Source: Danxiaibacter sp048498555
Lineage (GTDB): Bacteria; Bacteroidota; Bacteroidia; Chitinophagales; Chitinophagaceae
Direction of reading: 5' to 3'
NCBI GenBank assembly: GCA_048498555.1
Contig: JBEHXT010000020.1
Location: forward strand, 17,037-81,036
DNA: 64,000 nucleotides
The position numbers were made by a program, and so were the translations under genes. Positions 45,832 through 55,172 of this stretch are shown here, in pieces. Below the pieces are notes generated by a model, which saw only the letters and a list, made by a program, of their open reading frames with translations, did no database searches and had not been told where the DNA came from. The stretch's first letter is position 1; each line of letters begins with the position of its first letter.

Positions 45832-48800
45832 ATGGAAAAAAAGCAATTGATTGCTTCAATACTGCTTGTAATGAAAGTAACCATTTTACAAATTGCGCTT
45901 GCGGCTGTATGTTGTTTTTCAGTTTATGCCAACAAAGGCGAAGCGCAGGTTTTATTAAATAAGACTGTTACCATATCTGCAAGAGAAAATACCCTTGCCG
46001 AAGTGCTGGTAACAATACAAAAACAAACCGGTGTTAAATTCATTTTTAGCGCCGAGGGAATACAGGTTGACCGCAAGGTGAATTTTGTAGTGAAGAATAA
46101 AAAGCTGTTGAATATTCTTTCAGAAGACCTGAAAGAGCTCGGCATTGGCTATAGCATTGTGGATGACCAGGTGCTGTTATTTGCCCTGGATAAAGATGAT
46201 GATAAAACTGCCGAACTGCTAAGTTATTTTAATGCGGCGCGTCAGCGAAAGGTAACCATTACCGGCCATGTGCTGGACGACAGGAACGCGCCACTGCCTA
46301 ATGTGAGCATACAGGAGAAAGGAACTTCGAACGGTGTTACCTCCAAAGACGATGGCTCTTTTGAAATTGACGTTGAAAATAACAACGCTGTACTCATTTT
46401 TAGTTTTGTCGGTTTTTTGTCCAGGGAGGTTGCTGTTACCTCTCGTCATGATATAACAGTAAATCTTCAAACCGAAGCATCCAAACTGGGTGAAGTAATC
46501 GTGGTGGGTTATGGTACGCAAAAAAAAGCTACACTAACCGGGTCCGTATCAAGCATCACCGCGAAAGAACTTAAAACGGCAACCAACGCCAATGTGGCCA
46601 ATATGCTTGCGGGAAAGCTGCCCGGCTTTAGGGTTACACAGCGCAACAGTGAGCCCGGAAGCTACGCTACCGATTTTGACATCCGTGGTTTTGGTAGCCC
46701 GTTGATGATCATAGATGGAGTGCCGCGTGACAATTTTACCAGGCTTGACCCCAATGAAATTGAGAGCGTATCTATTCTGAAAGACGCGTCAGCAGCGGTT
46801 TACGGCGTTAAAGCTGCGAATGGAGTATTGCTGATCACTACTAAACGTGGTAAAAGCGGCAAGACTGATCTTACCTATTCGGGTACGCTCGGATGGGCGA
46901 GCATCGCTAATTCGCCCGATGTAATGAATGCTTATGAGTATGCTACACTCATCAACGAGTCTGATTTCAATACAGGTAAAACAACGCCTACTTATTCGCA
47001 GGATGCGCTGCAAAAATTTAAAGATGGAACAACACCCAGCACTGACTGGTACGGGCTGGTAGTTCGCGACAGGGCGCCACAAATGCAGCATAACCTAAGC
47101 GCGAGCGGCGGTACCGATAAAATAAGATACTTCATGTCGCTTGGTTATTATGACGAACAAGGTATATGGAAGTCTGGTGACCTCAACTACAAGCGTTATA
47201 ATTTCCGTTCTAATATCAATGCGCAGATCACCAAAAATCTTGATGCGGAGTTGTTGATCAATGGAATTGCAGATAAGAAGATGGAGCCGGGTGAGCCAAC
47301 ATGGGTTGTGTTCAAATCTATGTGGATGCAAATTCCGACTATTCCTGTTTATGCTAACAATAACCCAGCATACCTGAGTAATGTTGCTGACGGAACACAT
47401 CCGCTTGCTGTTACCAATGCAGATATTTCTGGTTACAATCAAACAGCTACCAGAACATTCCAGGGAACATTTGCCTTAAATTATAAAATACCTTTTGTTG
47501 ACGGCCTGAAAGCCAGGGGCTTATTTAGTTATGATAGCAAATACATGTTTACCAAAAACTGGAGGAAACAATTTGCCTTGTATGATTACGATAATGCAAC
47601 AGACGTTTACAGCCCAACATATTCTCACAGCCCTTCTAATATGTCAGAAGGCTTTGACCAGGTAGATTTTACAACGCTACAAGCTTCGCTGAATTATGAT
47701 AAACACTTTGGTAAGCACAATGTAAAGGGGTTGGTATTGTTTGAGAAGCTTAACCAGAAGATCAATAATTTCAGTGCTTCACGTGAGTTTTCGCTCGATG
47801 CAATTGATCAGTTATACGCCGGTAACGACAATAATACCCAGGCTGGTTCCAGTTCTCAATCACCCGGGTTTAGCGGCAACGGCCCTTTGTTCGACTACGT
47901 GCGTGAAGGTATCGTTGGCAGGTTTAACTATGATTATGCAGGCAAATATTTAATCGAGGGAAGTTTTCGGTATGACGGCTCTTCCAAGTTTGCTGAAGGC
48001 CATCGCTGGGGCTTTTTCCCTGCCGTGTCCGGTGGCTGGAGAATTTCAGAAGAAGGATTTTTCCGCAGCATTCTGCCTGTTGTCAACAACCTGAAATTGC
48101 GTGCTTCTTATGGCAAGCTGGGTGATGATGCGTCTTCTGCTTTTCAATACCTTACAGGATACAACTATCCTGGCGGTTCGTATTATATGTTCGGCAGTTC
48201 GTTGATAGCCAACTTAACGCCACGTGGTATGGCGAACCCCAATCTTACATGGTATACATCACAGTTAACGGATATAGGAGTAGATGCCGATTTCTTCCAT
48301 GGTAAATTACATGCAGAGTTTGACGTGTTTAAAAGAAAAAGGGAAGGCCTTCTTGCTACACGTGTGCTAAGCCTGCCTGGAACTGTAGGTGCAGGGTTGC
48401 CACAGGAAAACCTGAACAGCGATATGCAGCACGGCTTTGAGTTGTTGTTAAGCCATAGCAATAAAATAGGAAGTGTGTTGTATAATATATCAGGCAATGT
48501 TTCTTTTACCCGGTCTAAAAACCTCTATGTTGAAAGAGCGGCTTCTAACAATAGTTATCGCAACTGGCGCGATAATAACAACGACCGCTGGTCTGATGTC
48601 TATTGGGGATATCATGTATTGGGGCAATTCAAGTCAATGGATGAAATAAAGAATTCACCTGTGCAGGATGGCGATGGCAACAGGAAGTTATTACCTGGCG
48701 ACCTGAAGTATGAGGATGTAAATAAGGATGGTGTTATTGATGACAATGACGTTAAGCCAATTGGCCGCAACAGTACTACTCCCGAAGTGAATTTCGGTTT

Positions 48801-49293
48801 TACGCTTGGTGCGCAATGGCACGGTTTTGATGTTAACATGCTTTTCCAGGGTGCGTCAAACTTTACAGTTGATTATCTTGGTTCTGACCAGTTAGCCAAA
48901 CCTTTACCATGGGGCCGCAACGGCCTTGCAATTTTCACTGACAGGTGGCATAAGGCTGATATGTTTGATACCAAAAGTGATGCATGGATTCCAGGTAAAT
49001 ACCCTTCAACAAGGCCTAACGGCTCCGCTCCATGGAATTACCTTACTTCTGATTTCTGGCTGCACGATGCAACTTACCTGCGTTTAAAGAGTGTTGAAAT
49101 TGGTTATACCATACCTGCAAGATTGTTGAACAAGGCTGGTATAAAAGCATTCCGAGTATATGCAAACGGCTTTAACCTGTTTACATGGAGTGGCCTTAAC
49201 AGCGTGGTAGATCCGGAGCATACCAAAGACACTTATGGGTATCAATATCCCATCACTAAGAATTATAACGTTGGGTTAAACATCACATTTTAA
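45832..49293 (+). CDS. SusC/RagA family TonB-linked outer membrane protein with STN domain
   Basis: 1153 residues. A long signal peptide (cleavage near 38) is followed by an STN domain at about 50-125 (ARENTLAEVLVTIQKQTGVKF), the part that signals to FecR proteins. A CarboxypepD_reg-like domain is at about 142-215 (ITGHVLDDRNAPLPNVSIQE). The SusC/RagA plug begins VVVGYGTQKKATLTGSVS, with SEPGSYATDFDIRGFGSP and DGVPRDNF. The barrel ends in the standard YPITKNYNVGLNITF. It takes up glycans or peptides with its SusD partner, which starts 12 bp downstream (39 bp to the better ATG). The upstream FecR gene and the distal sigma factor make a trans-envelope control system likely. Confidence 0.92.
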   Translation: MEKKQLIASILLVMKVTILQIALAAVCCFSVYANKGEAQVLLNKTVTISARENTLAEVLVTIQKQTGVKFIFSAEGIQVDRKVNFVVKNKKLLNILSEDLKELGIGYSIVDDQVLLFALDKDDDKTAELLSYFNAARQRKVTITGHVLDDRNAPLPNVSIQEKGTSNGVTSKDDGSFEIDVENNNAVLIFSFVGFLSREVAVTSRHDITVNLQTEASKLGEVIVVGYGTQKKATLTGSVSSITAKELKTATNANVANMLAGKLPGFRVTQRNSEPGSYATDFDIRGFGSPLMIIDGVPRDNFTRLDPNEIESVSILKDASAAVYGVKAANGVLLITTKRGKSGKTDLTYSGTLGWASIANSPDVMNAYEYATLINESDFNTGKTTPTYSQDALQKFKDGTTPSTDWYGLVVRDRAPQMQHNLSASGGTDKIRYFMSLGYYDEQGIWKSGDLNYKRYNFRSNINAQITKNLDAELLINGIADKKMEPGEPTWVVFKSMWMQIPTIPVYANNNPAYLSNVADGTHPLAVTNADISGYNQTATRTFQGTFALNYKIPFVDGLKARGLFSYDSKYMFTKNWRKQFALYDYDNATDVYSPTYSHSPSNMSEGFDQVDFTTLQASLNYDKHFGKHNVKGLVLFEKLNQKINNFSASREFSLDAIDQLYAGNDNNTQAGSSSQSPGFSGNGPLFDYVREGIVGRFNYDYAGKYLIEGSFRYDGSSKFAEGHRWGFFPAVSGGWRISEEGFFRSILPVVNNLKLRASYGKLGDDASSAFQYLTGYNYPGGSYYMFGSSLIANLTPRGMANPNLTWYTSQLTDIGVDADFFHGKLHAEFDVFKRKREGLLATRVLSLPGTVGAGLPQENLNSDMQHGFELLLSHSNKIGSVLYNISGNVSFTRSKNLYVERAASNNSYRNWRDNNNDRWSDVYWGYHVLGQFKSMDEIKNSPVQDGDGNRKLLPGDLKYEDVNKDGVIDDNDVKPIGRNSTTPEVNFGFTLGAQWHGFDVNMLFQGASNFTVDYLGSDQLAKPLPWGRNGLAIFTDRWHKADMFDTKSDAWIPGKYPSTRPNGSAPWNYLTSDFWLHDATYLRLKSVEIGYTIPARLLNKAGIKAFRVYANGFNLFTWSGLNSVVDPEHTKDTYGYQYPITKNYNVGLNITF

Positions 49294-49332
49294 TGCCGCG
49301 ATGAAATGTTAAACACGTTAAAACCGAAAAGA

Positions 49333-51123
49333 ATGAAGAAAGTAAATTCCTATATAATACTCCTTGTCCTTTCGCTTGTAATATTCAATTCATGCGATAA
49401 GGACCTGAACGTGCCGCCGCAAAACATTTTGCAGGATGATGACCTGTACTCTAATGAATCTGCGGTAACGGCTTATTTTGCCACATTGTATAACGACCTG
49501 CCTGTAGAAGACTTCAATTTTAGCAAGAATGGTTTTAATACATGGGCTGATGGCGGAGGTTTTCTCCACGATCTGAGCGATGAATCTATCACAAACCAGA
49601 CAGATAACAAAAGCAGCATAGGCGATGGAACATGGCTGCAATACTGGGCTTATGGCTCTGTTAGAAATGTAAATGATTTCATTGCAAAGCTGCCCAGCTC
49701 CAGCTTTACAGACGACAAGAAAAAGCAATGGATGGGGGAAGCCCGATTTATTCGCGCCTACTATTATTTTGGAATGGTTAAACGTTACGGCGGCGTTCCG
49801 TTGATTACTACCGTACAAAACTATACCGGTAATAATCTGGAGGAACTGCAGGTGCCGCGTAATACAGAAAAAGAGCTGTATGATTTTGTTGCTGCCGAAC
49901 TTGATTCCGCGGCAAGCCTGCTTCCAGATGCAGGTGGCCAGGGTGCTGACCAGTTAGGCAAGGTGAATAAGTATACTGCGTTGGCTTTAAAATCAAGGGC
50001 CATGATTTATGCGGCATCTATTGCGCAGTACGGAAATGTTCAGTTGAATGGCCTTGTTGGTATTCCTTCTGCCGAAGCAACCAAATACTGGCAGGCTGCT
50101 TATGATGCGGCCAAAAAAGTAATTGATGCAGGGCATTATTCTTTGTATAACAAGAACCCTGACAAAGCTCAGAACTTTTCTGCGCTGTTCCTGGATGCCT
50201 CCAGTAGTGAGAACATTTTCATTAAACAGTTCAGCTATCCTAAAAAAGCGCACAGCTTTGATAACTGGAACCTTCCTTATTCTGTTCGTGGTACTGCAGG
50301 TTATGGAAGCCGTACAAATCCAACACTTGACCTCGTTGAACAATACGAGTATCTCGATGGGTCTGATGGTAAGTTGCAACTGAATGATGCATCCGGAAAT
50401 CCAAAGCAATATGCTTCGCCTACTGACCTCTTCAAAAATAAAGATCCACGTTTGGGTGCTACGATTATCTACCCGTTTGCGGATTGGAAAGGGGCTACAA
50501 TAGATATTCAGGCAGGCATTATAGACAATGGCCAGGTGATCACGTCAGGGCGTTTTGATGATCTCTACAACGGCAGGCATATTATAGGTGCAAATGGTAT
50601 TGGCGGCGGCGGTGGAGAGGTTTCTCAAACCGGCTTCTATATCCGCAAGTACCTTAATCCGAATTATGACCGCTCTAAAGTAGCGCCGTGGACATCCGCT
50701 CAGGCTTATATTGATCTGCGCTACGCTGAAGTGTTGCTCAATTTTGCAGAAGCTGCAATCGAGTTGCATAATGTTGCCGATGCTAAATGGGCATTGAATC
50801 AATTGCGTGACAGAGCTGGCATTGCATTGCTAAGTGAGAACCAGGTAACACGCGAAAAAGTGCGTCATGAAAGACAGGTAGAGCTGGCGTTTGAAAGCCA
50901 TCGCTATTGGGATATCAGAAGATGGCGTATTGCTGATAAAATTCTCAACAATACCAAAACATCAGCGCTGCTGCCATTTCTTGTGCTCAATAACAATAGC
51001 TACATATTTAAAACTTCACCTGTGGGATTTCCGAAAACGTTCACGACCAATCTATACTATGAACGTATAGACCCGAACGAAATATCCAAGAATCCCAAAC
51101 TCGTGCAAAACCCGGGTTACTAA
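49333..51123 (+). CDS. SusD/RagB family surface lipoprotein
   Basis: 596 residues from the ATG at 49333, chosen because MKKVNSYIILLVLSLVIFNSC gives a lipoprotein signal peptide (lipobox FNSC). SusD-like features are MGEARFIRAYYYFGMVKRYGG, the TPR-like helices (ALKSRAMIYAASIAQYG), YIDLRYAEVLLNFAEAA and the C-terminal LRDRAGI with RHERQVELAFESHRYWDIRRW. SusD forms the lid of the SusC receptor and binds the nutrient. It follows SusC directly in the operon. No glycan hydrolase is in the operon, so the ligand may be protein-derived or a small glycan. Confidence 0.92.
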   Translation: MKKVNSYIILLVLSLVIFNSCDKDLNVPPQNILQDDDLYSNESAVTAYFATLYNDLPVEDFNFSKNGFNTWADGGGFLHDLSDESITNQTDNKSSIGDGTWLQYWAYGSVRNVNDFIAKLPSSSFTDDKKKQWMGEARFIRAYYYFGMVKRYGGVPLITTVQNYTGNNLEELQVPRNTEKELYDFVAAELDSAASLLPDAGGQGADQLGKVNKYTALALKSRAMIYAASIAQYGNVQLNGLVGIPSAEATKYWQAAYDAAKKVIDAGHYSLYNKNPDKAQNFSALFLDASSSENIFIKQFSYPKKAHSFDNWNLPYSVRGTAGYGSRTNPTLDLVEQYEYLDGSDGKLQLNDASGNPKQYASPTDLFKNKDPRLGATIIYPFADWKGATIDIQAGIIDNGQVITSGRFDDLYNGRHIIGANGIGGGGGEVSQTGFYIRKYLNPNYDRSKVAPWTSAQAYIDLRYAEVLLNFAEAAIELHNVADAKWALNQLRDRAGIALLSENQVTREKVRHERQVELAFESHRYWDIRRWRIADKILNNTKTSALLPFLVLNNNSYIFKTSPVGFPKTFTTNLYYERIDPNEISKNPKLVQNPGY

Positions 51124-51182
51124 GGGATGCGTTTAGCAACGCGCAAAGTGTTGAATGTGTTTTACCATCAAATTGATTAAGA

Positions 51183-51869
51183 ATGAAAAAAATTAAAATA
51201 CAGTTATCAGTTCTCTGCTTGCTGCTCGCGTTCTGCGCGTGCACCAAACGAGATAACTACAGCGCGCCCACAGCCTCAGTTACGGGGAGCGTAATTGATG
51301 CCAGTACCGGAAAGCCTATACAAACCGAGCAGCCAAATGGGATAAAAATGCGGTTGCTGGAAGAGAAATATGGCGCTAATGTAAGTCCGTTAGACTACTG
51401 GATCAAGGCAGACGGTACATTCGATATTGCCAATGTTTTCTCAGGACAGTATAAAGTAGTTCCGATAGAAGGCGCTTTTTTTCCAGCAGATACAGCAGTA
51501 GTAGATGTTGAAGGTGTAAAAGAAGTGACTTTTACCGTTACCCCTTTTTTAACCCTAACCGCAACGGCAACAATTTCAGGCACGGATGTAATTGTGAATT
51601 ACAAGTTGTCAAGGCAGAAGGCTGCCGATAAAATTCTTGACTGCAAATCCTTGTTGTCTGCTTATCCTACAGTAAGCTATGCGATCAATGAATTGTCGGT
51701 AACGCATGATTTGTCGATCGTTTCAGATGAGCAGGCGTTGGGCGCTTCTTATGCTGACACGCTTCACAATGTTGGGCCAGGTACCTATTATGTTAGAGCT
51801 GCTGCCAGAACCAATAATGCAAATAACAAGTATAATTATTCTGAGGTGATTGAAGTGAAGGTGCAGTAA
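51183..51869 (+). CDS. DUF3823 lipoprotein
   Basis: 228 residues. The signal peptide ends in lipobox FCAC. The DUF3823 pattern includes TGSVIDASTGKPIQTEQPNG, IKADGTFDIANVFSGQYKVV and a C-terminal domain with YYVRAAARTNNANNKYNYSEV. The family occurs mostly behind SusC/SusD pairs as a third surface lipoprotein and is thought to help ligand binding. It lies 59 bp after SusD, and a terminator follows. Confidence 0.87.
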   Translation: MKKIKIQLSVLCLLLAFCACTKRDNYSAPTASVTGSVIDASTGKPIQTEQPNGIKMRLLEEKYGANVSPLDYWIKADGTFDIANVFSGQYKVVPIEGAFFPADTAVVDVEGVKEVTFTVTPFLTLTATATISGTDVIVNYKLSRQKAADKILDCKSLLSAYPTVSYAINELSVTHDLSIVSDEQALGASYADTLHNVGPGTYYVRAAARTNNANNKYNYSEVIEVKVQ

Positions 51870-51926
51870 TAGTTGTTCTCTCATCCTCATTTTTTCAAAG
51901 GGTTTAACCTGCATGGTTTATTTTCA

Positions 51927-51960
51927 AAGCCGTATAGCAATTGCTGTGCGGCTTTTTTTA
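51927..51960 (+). terminator. Intrinsic terminator of the SusCD operon
   Basis: The stem AGCCGTATAGC / GCTGTGCGGCT (two G-U pairs) has an AATT loop and is followed by seven T. It lies 57 bp after the DUF3823 stop. Confidence 0.85.
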
Positions 51961-51997
51961 TTGTAATTAATTTCAGTGGGAATGTAGTCCCGCCAGG

Positions 51998-52064
51998 GTT
52001 CGTGTCTCACGAAAATCGGCTATCATGCGTTAGCAGGAAGTTTGTGAGACACGAACCTTCCTGC
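51998..52064. repeat. Nested inverted repeats, possible dispersed palindromic element
   Basis: GTTCGTGTCTCAC (51998-52010) and GTGAGACACGAAC (52044-52056) are perfect 13-bp inverted arms, 33 bases apart. A second pair, GCAGGAAG (52033-52040) and CTTCCTGC (52057-52064), overlaps it, so only one of the two hairpins can form at a time. It lies between the convergent SusCD operon and the sigma gene. Confidence 0.65.
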
Positions 52065-52084
52065 TCAATGCTAATAGCTAAAAG

Positions 52085-52633
52085 CTAAAAGAATAATACC
52101 TTAATAAACTTTCTTAAAATATTCAAAGAAGTGTACACCTGGTTGTAAATGGTTCGTGGTGTTGTTTTGGTTATTGCGGCAATCTCATCGTACGACTTGT
52201 TTTCAAAGAATTTCATTTCTATTATTTCGAGCTGCCTTGGCGAAAGTTGACTAATGGCTTTTTGTACTTTGTTTTTCGTCTCTTCGTCCGTTTGAGCCTG
52301 GATAAGCAGCTGCTCGTAAGAAAGTTGATAGTGCGACTTATCGCTTTCTTCGCTATGGCCGGTGATGGATTGTTGTTGTCTGATCTGCTTGTTAATGCTG
52401 TTTTTTAGGCAGGTTTTAAGATAGACAGGAATATGTTGAATGTGAAGTTCGTGCCTTCTGTTCCAAAGCTCGAGGAAGGTTTCGTGAATACAGTCCTTAG
52501 TTACGTTAATATCACGGCTCAGTTTTAGCCCATACCTGAAGAGCATTGCATAATTTTCCCTGTACATTTCAGTAAATGCATCGAGGTTGTCATGTTGAAT
52601 GGATATCCACTGGCTGTTGGTCTCTTTATTCAT
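52085..52633 (-). CDS. ECF RNA polymerase sigma factor (sigma-70 family)
   Basis: 182 residues from the ATG at 52633; the frame extends to 52654. Region 2 is at about 14-80 (AFTEMYRENYAMLFRYGLKLS, CIHETFLELWNRR, IPVYLKTCLKNSINKQIR). Region 4 is at about 122-175 (ISQLSPRQLEIIEMKFFENK, YDEIAAITKTTPRTIYNQVYTSL). It is typical of the Bacteroidota ECF group that works with FecR anti-sigma factors. It is separated from its likely FecR partner (44414-45562) by the SusC/SusD/DUF3823 genes and lies on the opposite strand. Confidence 0.9.
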   Translation of the reverse strand: MNKETNSQWISIQHDNLDAFTEMYRENYAMLFRYGLKLSRDINVTKDCIHETFLELWNRRHELHIQHIPVYLKTCLKNSINKQIRQQQSITGHSEESDKSHYQLSYEQLLIQAQTDEETKNKVQKAISQLSPRQLEIIEMKFFENKSYDEIAAITKTTPRTIYNQVYTSLNILRKFIKVLFF

Positions 52634-52869
52634 TGTAAGTTCACATGGTCGCATTCAGCTCTTCCGGCATAAAGCAGTATAGCTTCGCGTTAGTCAGGCA
52701 TGTGTAGCAAGTTAAAAAGAAACTAGAAAAATTAAGTTGCCAGCGGCTATTTTTTCCAAAAAAAGCTGTGAAATATTTCTGCCTTTATGTAGATTGGTAA
52801 AATGGAAAGCGAATCAGCCTTTATGGAAAATTGATCGCTTCTACTCTCATCTAGTTTAAAAGTTTTAGC

Positions 52870-54942
52870 ATGCGTAAAACCATCCATCTAACCTTGGCTT
52901 GCATGATCTTAATACTTTCGTTAAGCCACGCTCAAAACACTCCCCGGCCATCCGATAGACAAAACAAGATATTGTGGGATTCGTACGGTGTGCCGCATAT
53001 ATATGCCAGTTCTGTAGCCGGTATGTACTATGGCTTTGGCTGGGCGCAAATGCACAGCCATGCCAATCATTTGTTGCAGCTATATGGCGAGGCTAGAGGC
53101 AAGGCAGCTGAATATTGGGGTGAACGATATCTTATGCTCGATAAAAAGATACTTTCTTTTGATGTGCCGTCTATTGCGGATAAGCTATATACGCAGCAGG
53201 ATGCTGTTTACAAAACCTATCTGGATGCTTTTGCGAAAGGGATTAATGATTATGTTGCTGCACATCCTGAGGATATTGATTCTATTAATAGGCAGGTACT
53301 TCCCGTTAAGCCGCAGGATGTGCTGGCTCACGGCGTACGTGTATGTTACCTTGAGTTCTTAGCGCCCTACGATATTGGTGATGTATCTCATATGGTTATG
53401 GCTGGCTCTAACGCTTACGCTGTGGCGCCTTCTAAGTCAGCAAATGGCCATGCGTTGCTGTTGGCAAATCCGCACTTACCCTGGGGTGATCTGTTCTTAT
53501 TTTATGAGGCGCATTTAAAAGCGCCCGGATTTAATGCTTATGGTTCTACACTTGTTGGTTTTCCCATGCTTGCAATTGCTTTTAACGAACATCTTGGCTG
53601 GACGCACACGGTTAATACCATCGACGGTTCAGATAGATATGAACTTACATTGAAAGATGACGGCTATTTGCTGGATGGTAAAACGGAAGCATTCAATGAA
53701 AAGGGCATCGCTATACGTGTAAAGAAAAATGATAACAGTTATCGTGAAGAGCCGTTTATTATCAGGAGTTCAAAGCATGGTTCCGTGCTGGGTTCAAAGA
53801 ATGGAAAAGCATACGCTGTCCGCATTGCAGGTATAGATAATCCGGGCATTTTTTACCAATGGCACCGCATGGCGCAGGCGGTCAGCAGGAAAGATTTTGA
53901 GGTAGCGTTAAATATGATGCAGCTGCCTATGTTCAATGTAATTTATGCTGATGATAAAGGCAACATTGCATACAATTTTGCAGGCAATGTGCCGGTGAGG
54001 GATACCGGTGACTGGCGTTACTGGCACGGCAATATTGATGGAACAAGATCGAAATTAATCTGGCACGCTTATCATACTTATGAGCAAATGCCGAAACTGG
54101 TAAATCCAGCGACTGGATTTTTACAGAATGCGAATGATCCACCATGGACCTGCACTTATCCAACAGTGCTGAAGCCTGATAACTATCCTGCTTATATGTC
54201 CCCATTGGAGATGGACCTTCGCCCACAACGCGCGGTCAACATCATTAAAGATCAAAAGGCCATCACGCTGCAACAGTTGATCGATGATAAATTCAACACA
54301 GGCATGGAAGCTGCTGACAGGTTGGTTCCGTTGCTGGTTGAAGCTGCAAATAAATATGGCGACTCACTTGCGCAGAAAGCAGCTGTTGCGCTGCAGCAAT
54401 GGGATAGAAAAACAGATAGTAGCAGTTCCGGTGCTTTGCTGTTTATGCGTTGGGCTGAACGAAATGGCAGAGATCCGTTTGCCGAACCGTGGGACTTTAA
54501 AAGGCCGGTTGAAACGCCTTCTGGTTTAAAAGATCCAAAAGCAGCGGTGGCGGCCCTGGATTCTGCTGCTAGCGATCTTCAGAGATTTGTGGGGCGCATA
54601 GATATCCCTTATGGCCAGGTATTCCGCTTCCGGTCTGAACATTTTGATTACGCAGGGAATGGCGGCCCCGGTACGTTTGGTATTTTTCGCACAATTAATT
54701 ATGCGCTCGATAAAGATGGCCGGTTTAAAGCTGTTGCGGGCGACAGCTATATTGCTGCGATTGAATTTGGAGAAAAGGTAAAAGCTAGAGTGCTGCTTAA
54801 TTATAGCAATTCCACTCAGAAAGGAAGCAAGCATGCAGAAGATCAATTGCAGCTCGCATCTCAAAAACAACTACGGGACGCATGGTTTACTGATGAAGAA
54901 ATAAAGCAACATATAGAAACGGAAGAACTGTTGAAGTTTTGA
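52870..54942 (+). CDS. Exported penicillin/AHL acylase family Ntn hydrolase
   Basis: 690 residues. A signal peptide ends LSLSHAQ at 22. The alpha chain part has ILWDSYGVPHIYASS and YGFGWAQMHSHANHLLQLYG. The autocatalytic site is G179-S180-N181-A182 (VMAGSNAYAVAP), with S180 as the new N-terminal nucleophile of the beta chain. HLGWTHTVNTIDGSD and the PWTCTYPT region fit the substrate pocket. All key residues seem present. It hydrolyses amide bonds in the periplasm; substrates in the family include penicillins, acyl-homoserine lactones and N-acyl amines, and the sequence alone cannot choose. It is a single gene. Confidence 0.88.
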   Translation: MRKTIHLTLACMILILSLSHAQNTPRPSDRQNKILWDSYGVPHIYASSVAGMYYGFGWAQMHSHANHLLQLYGEARGKAAEYWGERYLMLDKKILSFDVPSIADKLYTQQDAVYKTYLDAFAKGINDYVAAHPEDIDSINRQVLPVKPQDVLAHGVRVCYLEFLAPYDIGDVSHMVMAGSNAYAVAPSKSANGHALLLANPHLPWGDLFLFYEAHLKAPGFNAYGSTLVGFPMLAIAFNEHLGWTHTVNTIDGSDRYELTLKDDGYLLDGKTEAFNEKGIAIRVKKNDNSYREEPFIIRSSKHGSVLGSKNGKAYAVRIAGIDNPGIFYQWHRMAQAVSRKDFEVALNMMQLPMFNVIYADDKGNIAYNFAGNVPVRDTGDWRYWHGNIDGTRSKLIWHAYHTYEQMPKLVNPATGFLQNANDPPWTCTYPTVLKPDNYPAYMSPLEMDLRPQRAVNIIKDQKAITLQQLIDDKFNTGMEAADRLVPLLVEAANKYGDSLAQKAAVALQQWDRKTDSSSSGALLFMRWAERNGRDPFAEPWDFKRPVETPSGLKDPKAAVAALDSAASDLQRFVGRIDIPYGQVFRFRSEHFDYAGNGGPGTFGIFRTINYALDKDGRFKAVAGDSYIAAIEFGEKVKARVLLNYSNSTQKGSKHAEDQLQLASQKQLRDAWFTDEEIKQHIETEELLKF

Positions 54943-55172
54943 GAGAAGAAAAAGCGTAGTATAATTCTGTGTCTGCTCCGGCTGTTTCTCTGTGTGATAA
55001 AAAAAATTACCCTGAGACACAATGAGCAGGCACAAATTTTTTTGTTGGGGCGAAAATACATACAGTTAAACAAGGGCAACCCATTCATAAAAACTTGTCG
55101 ATTCTCCTTTCCTCTCTTGCGAATGTTAAATAAAATTCCAATCTTGTCAGCCGCAACCTAAATCAATTAGCT

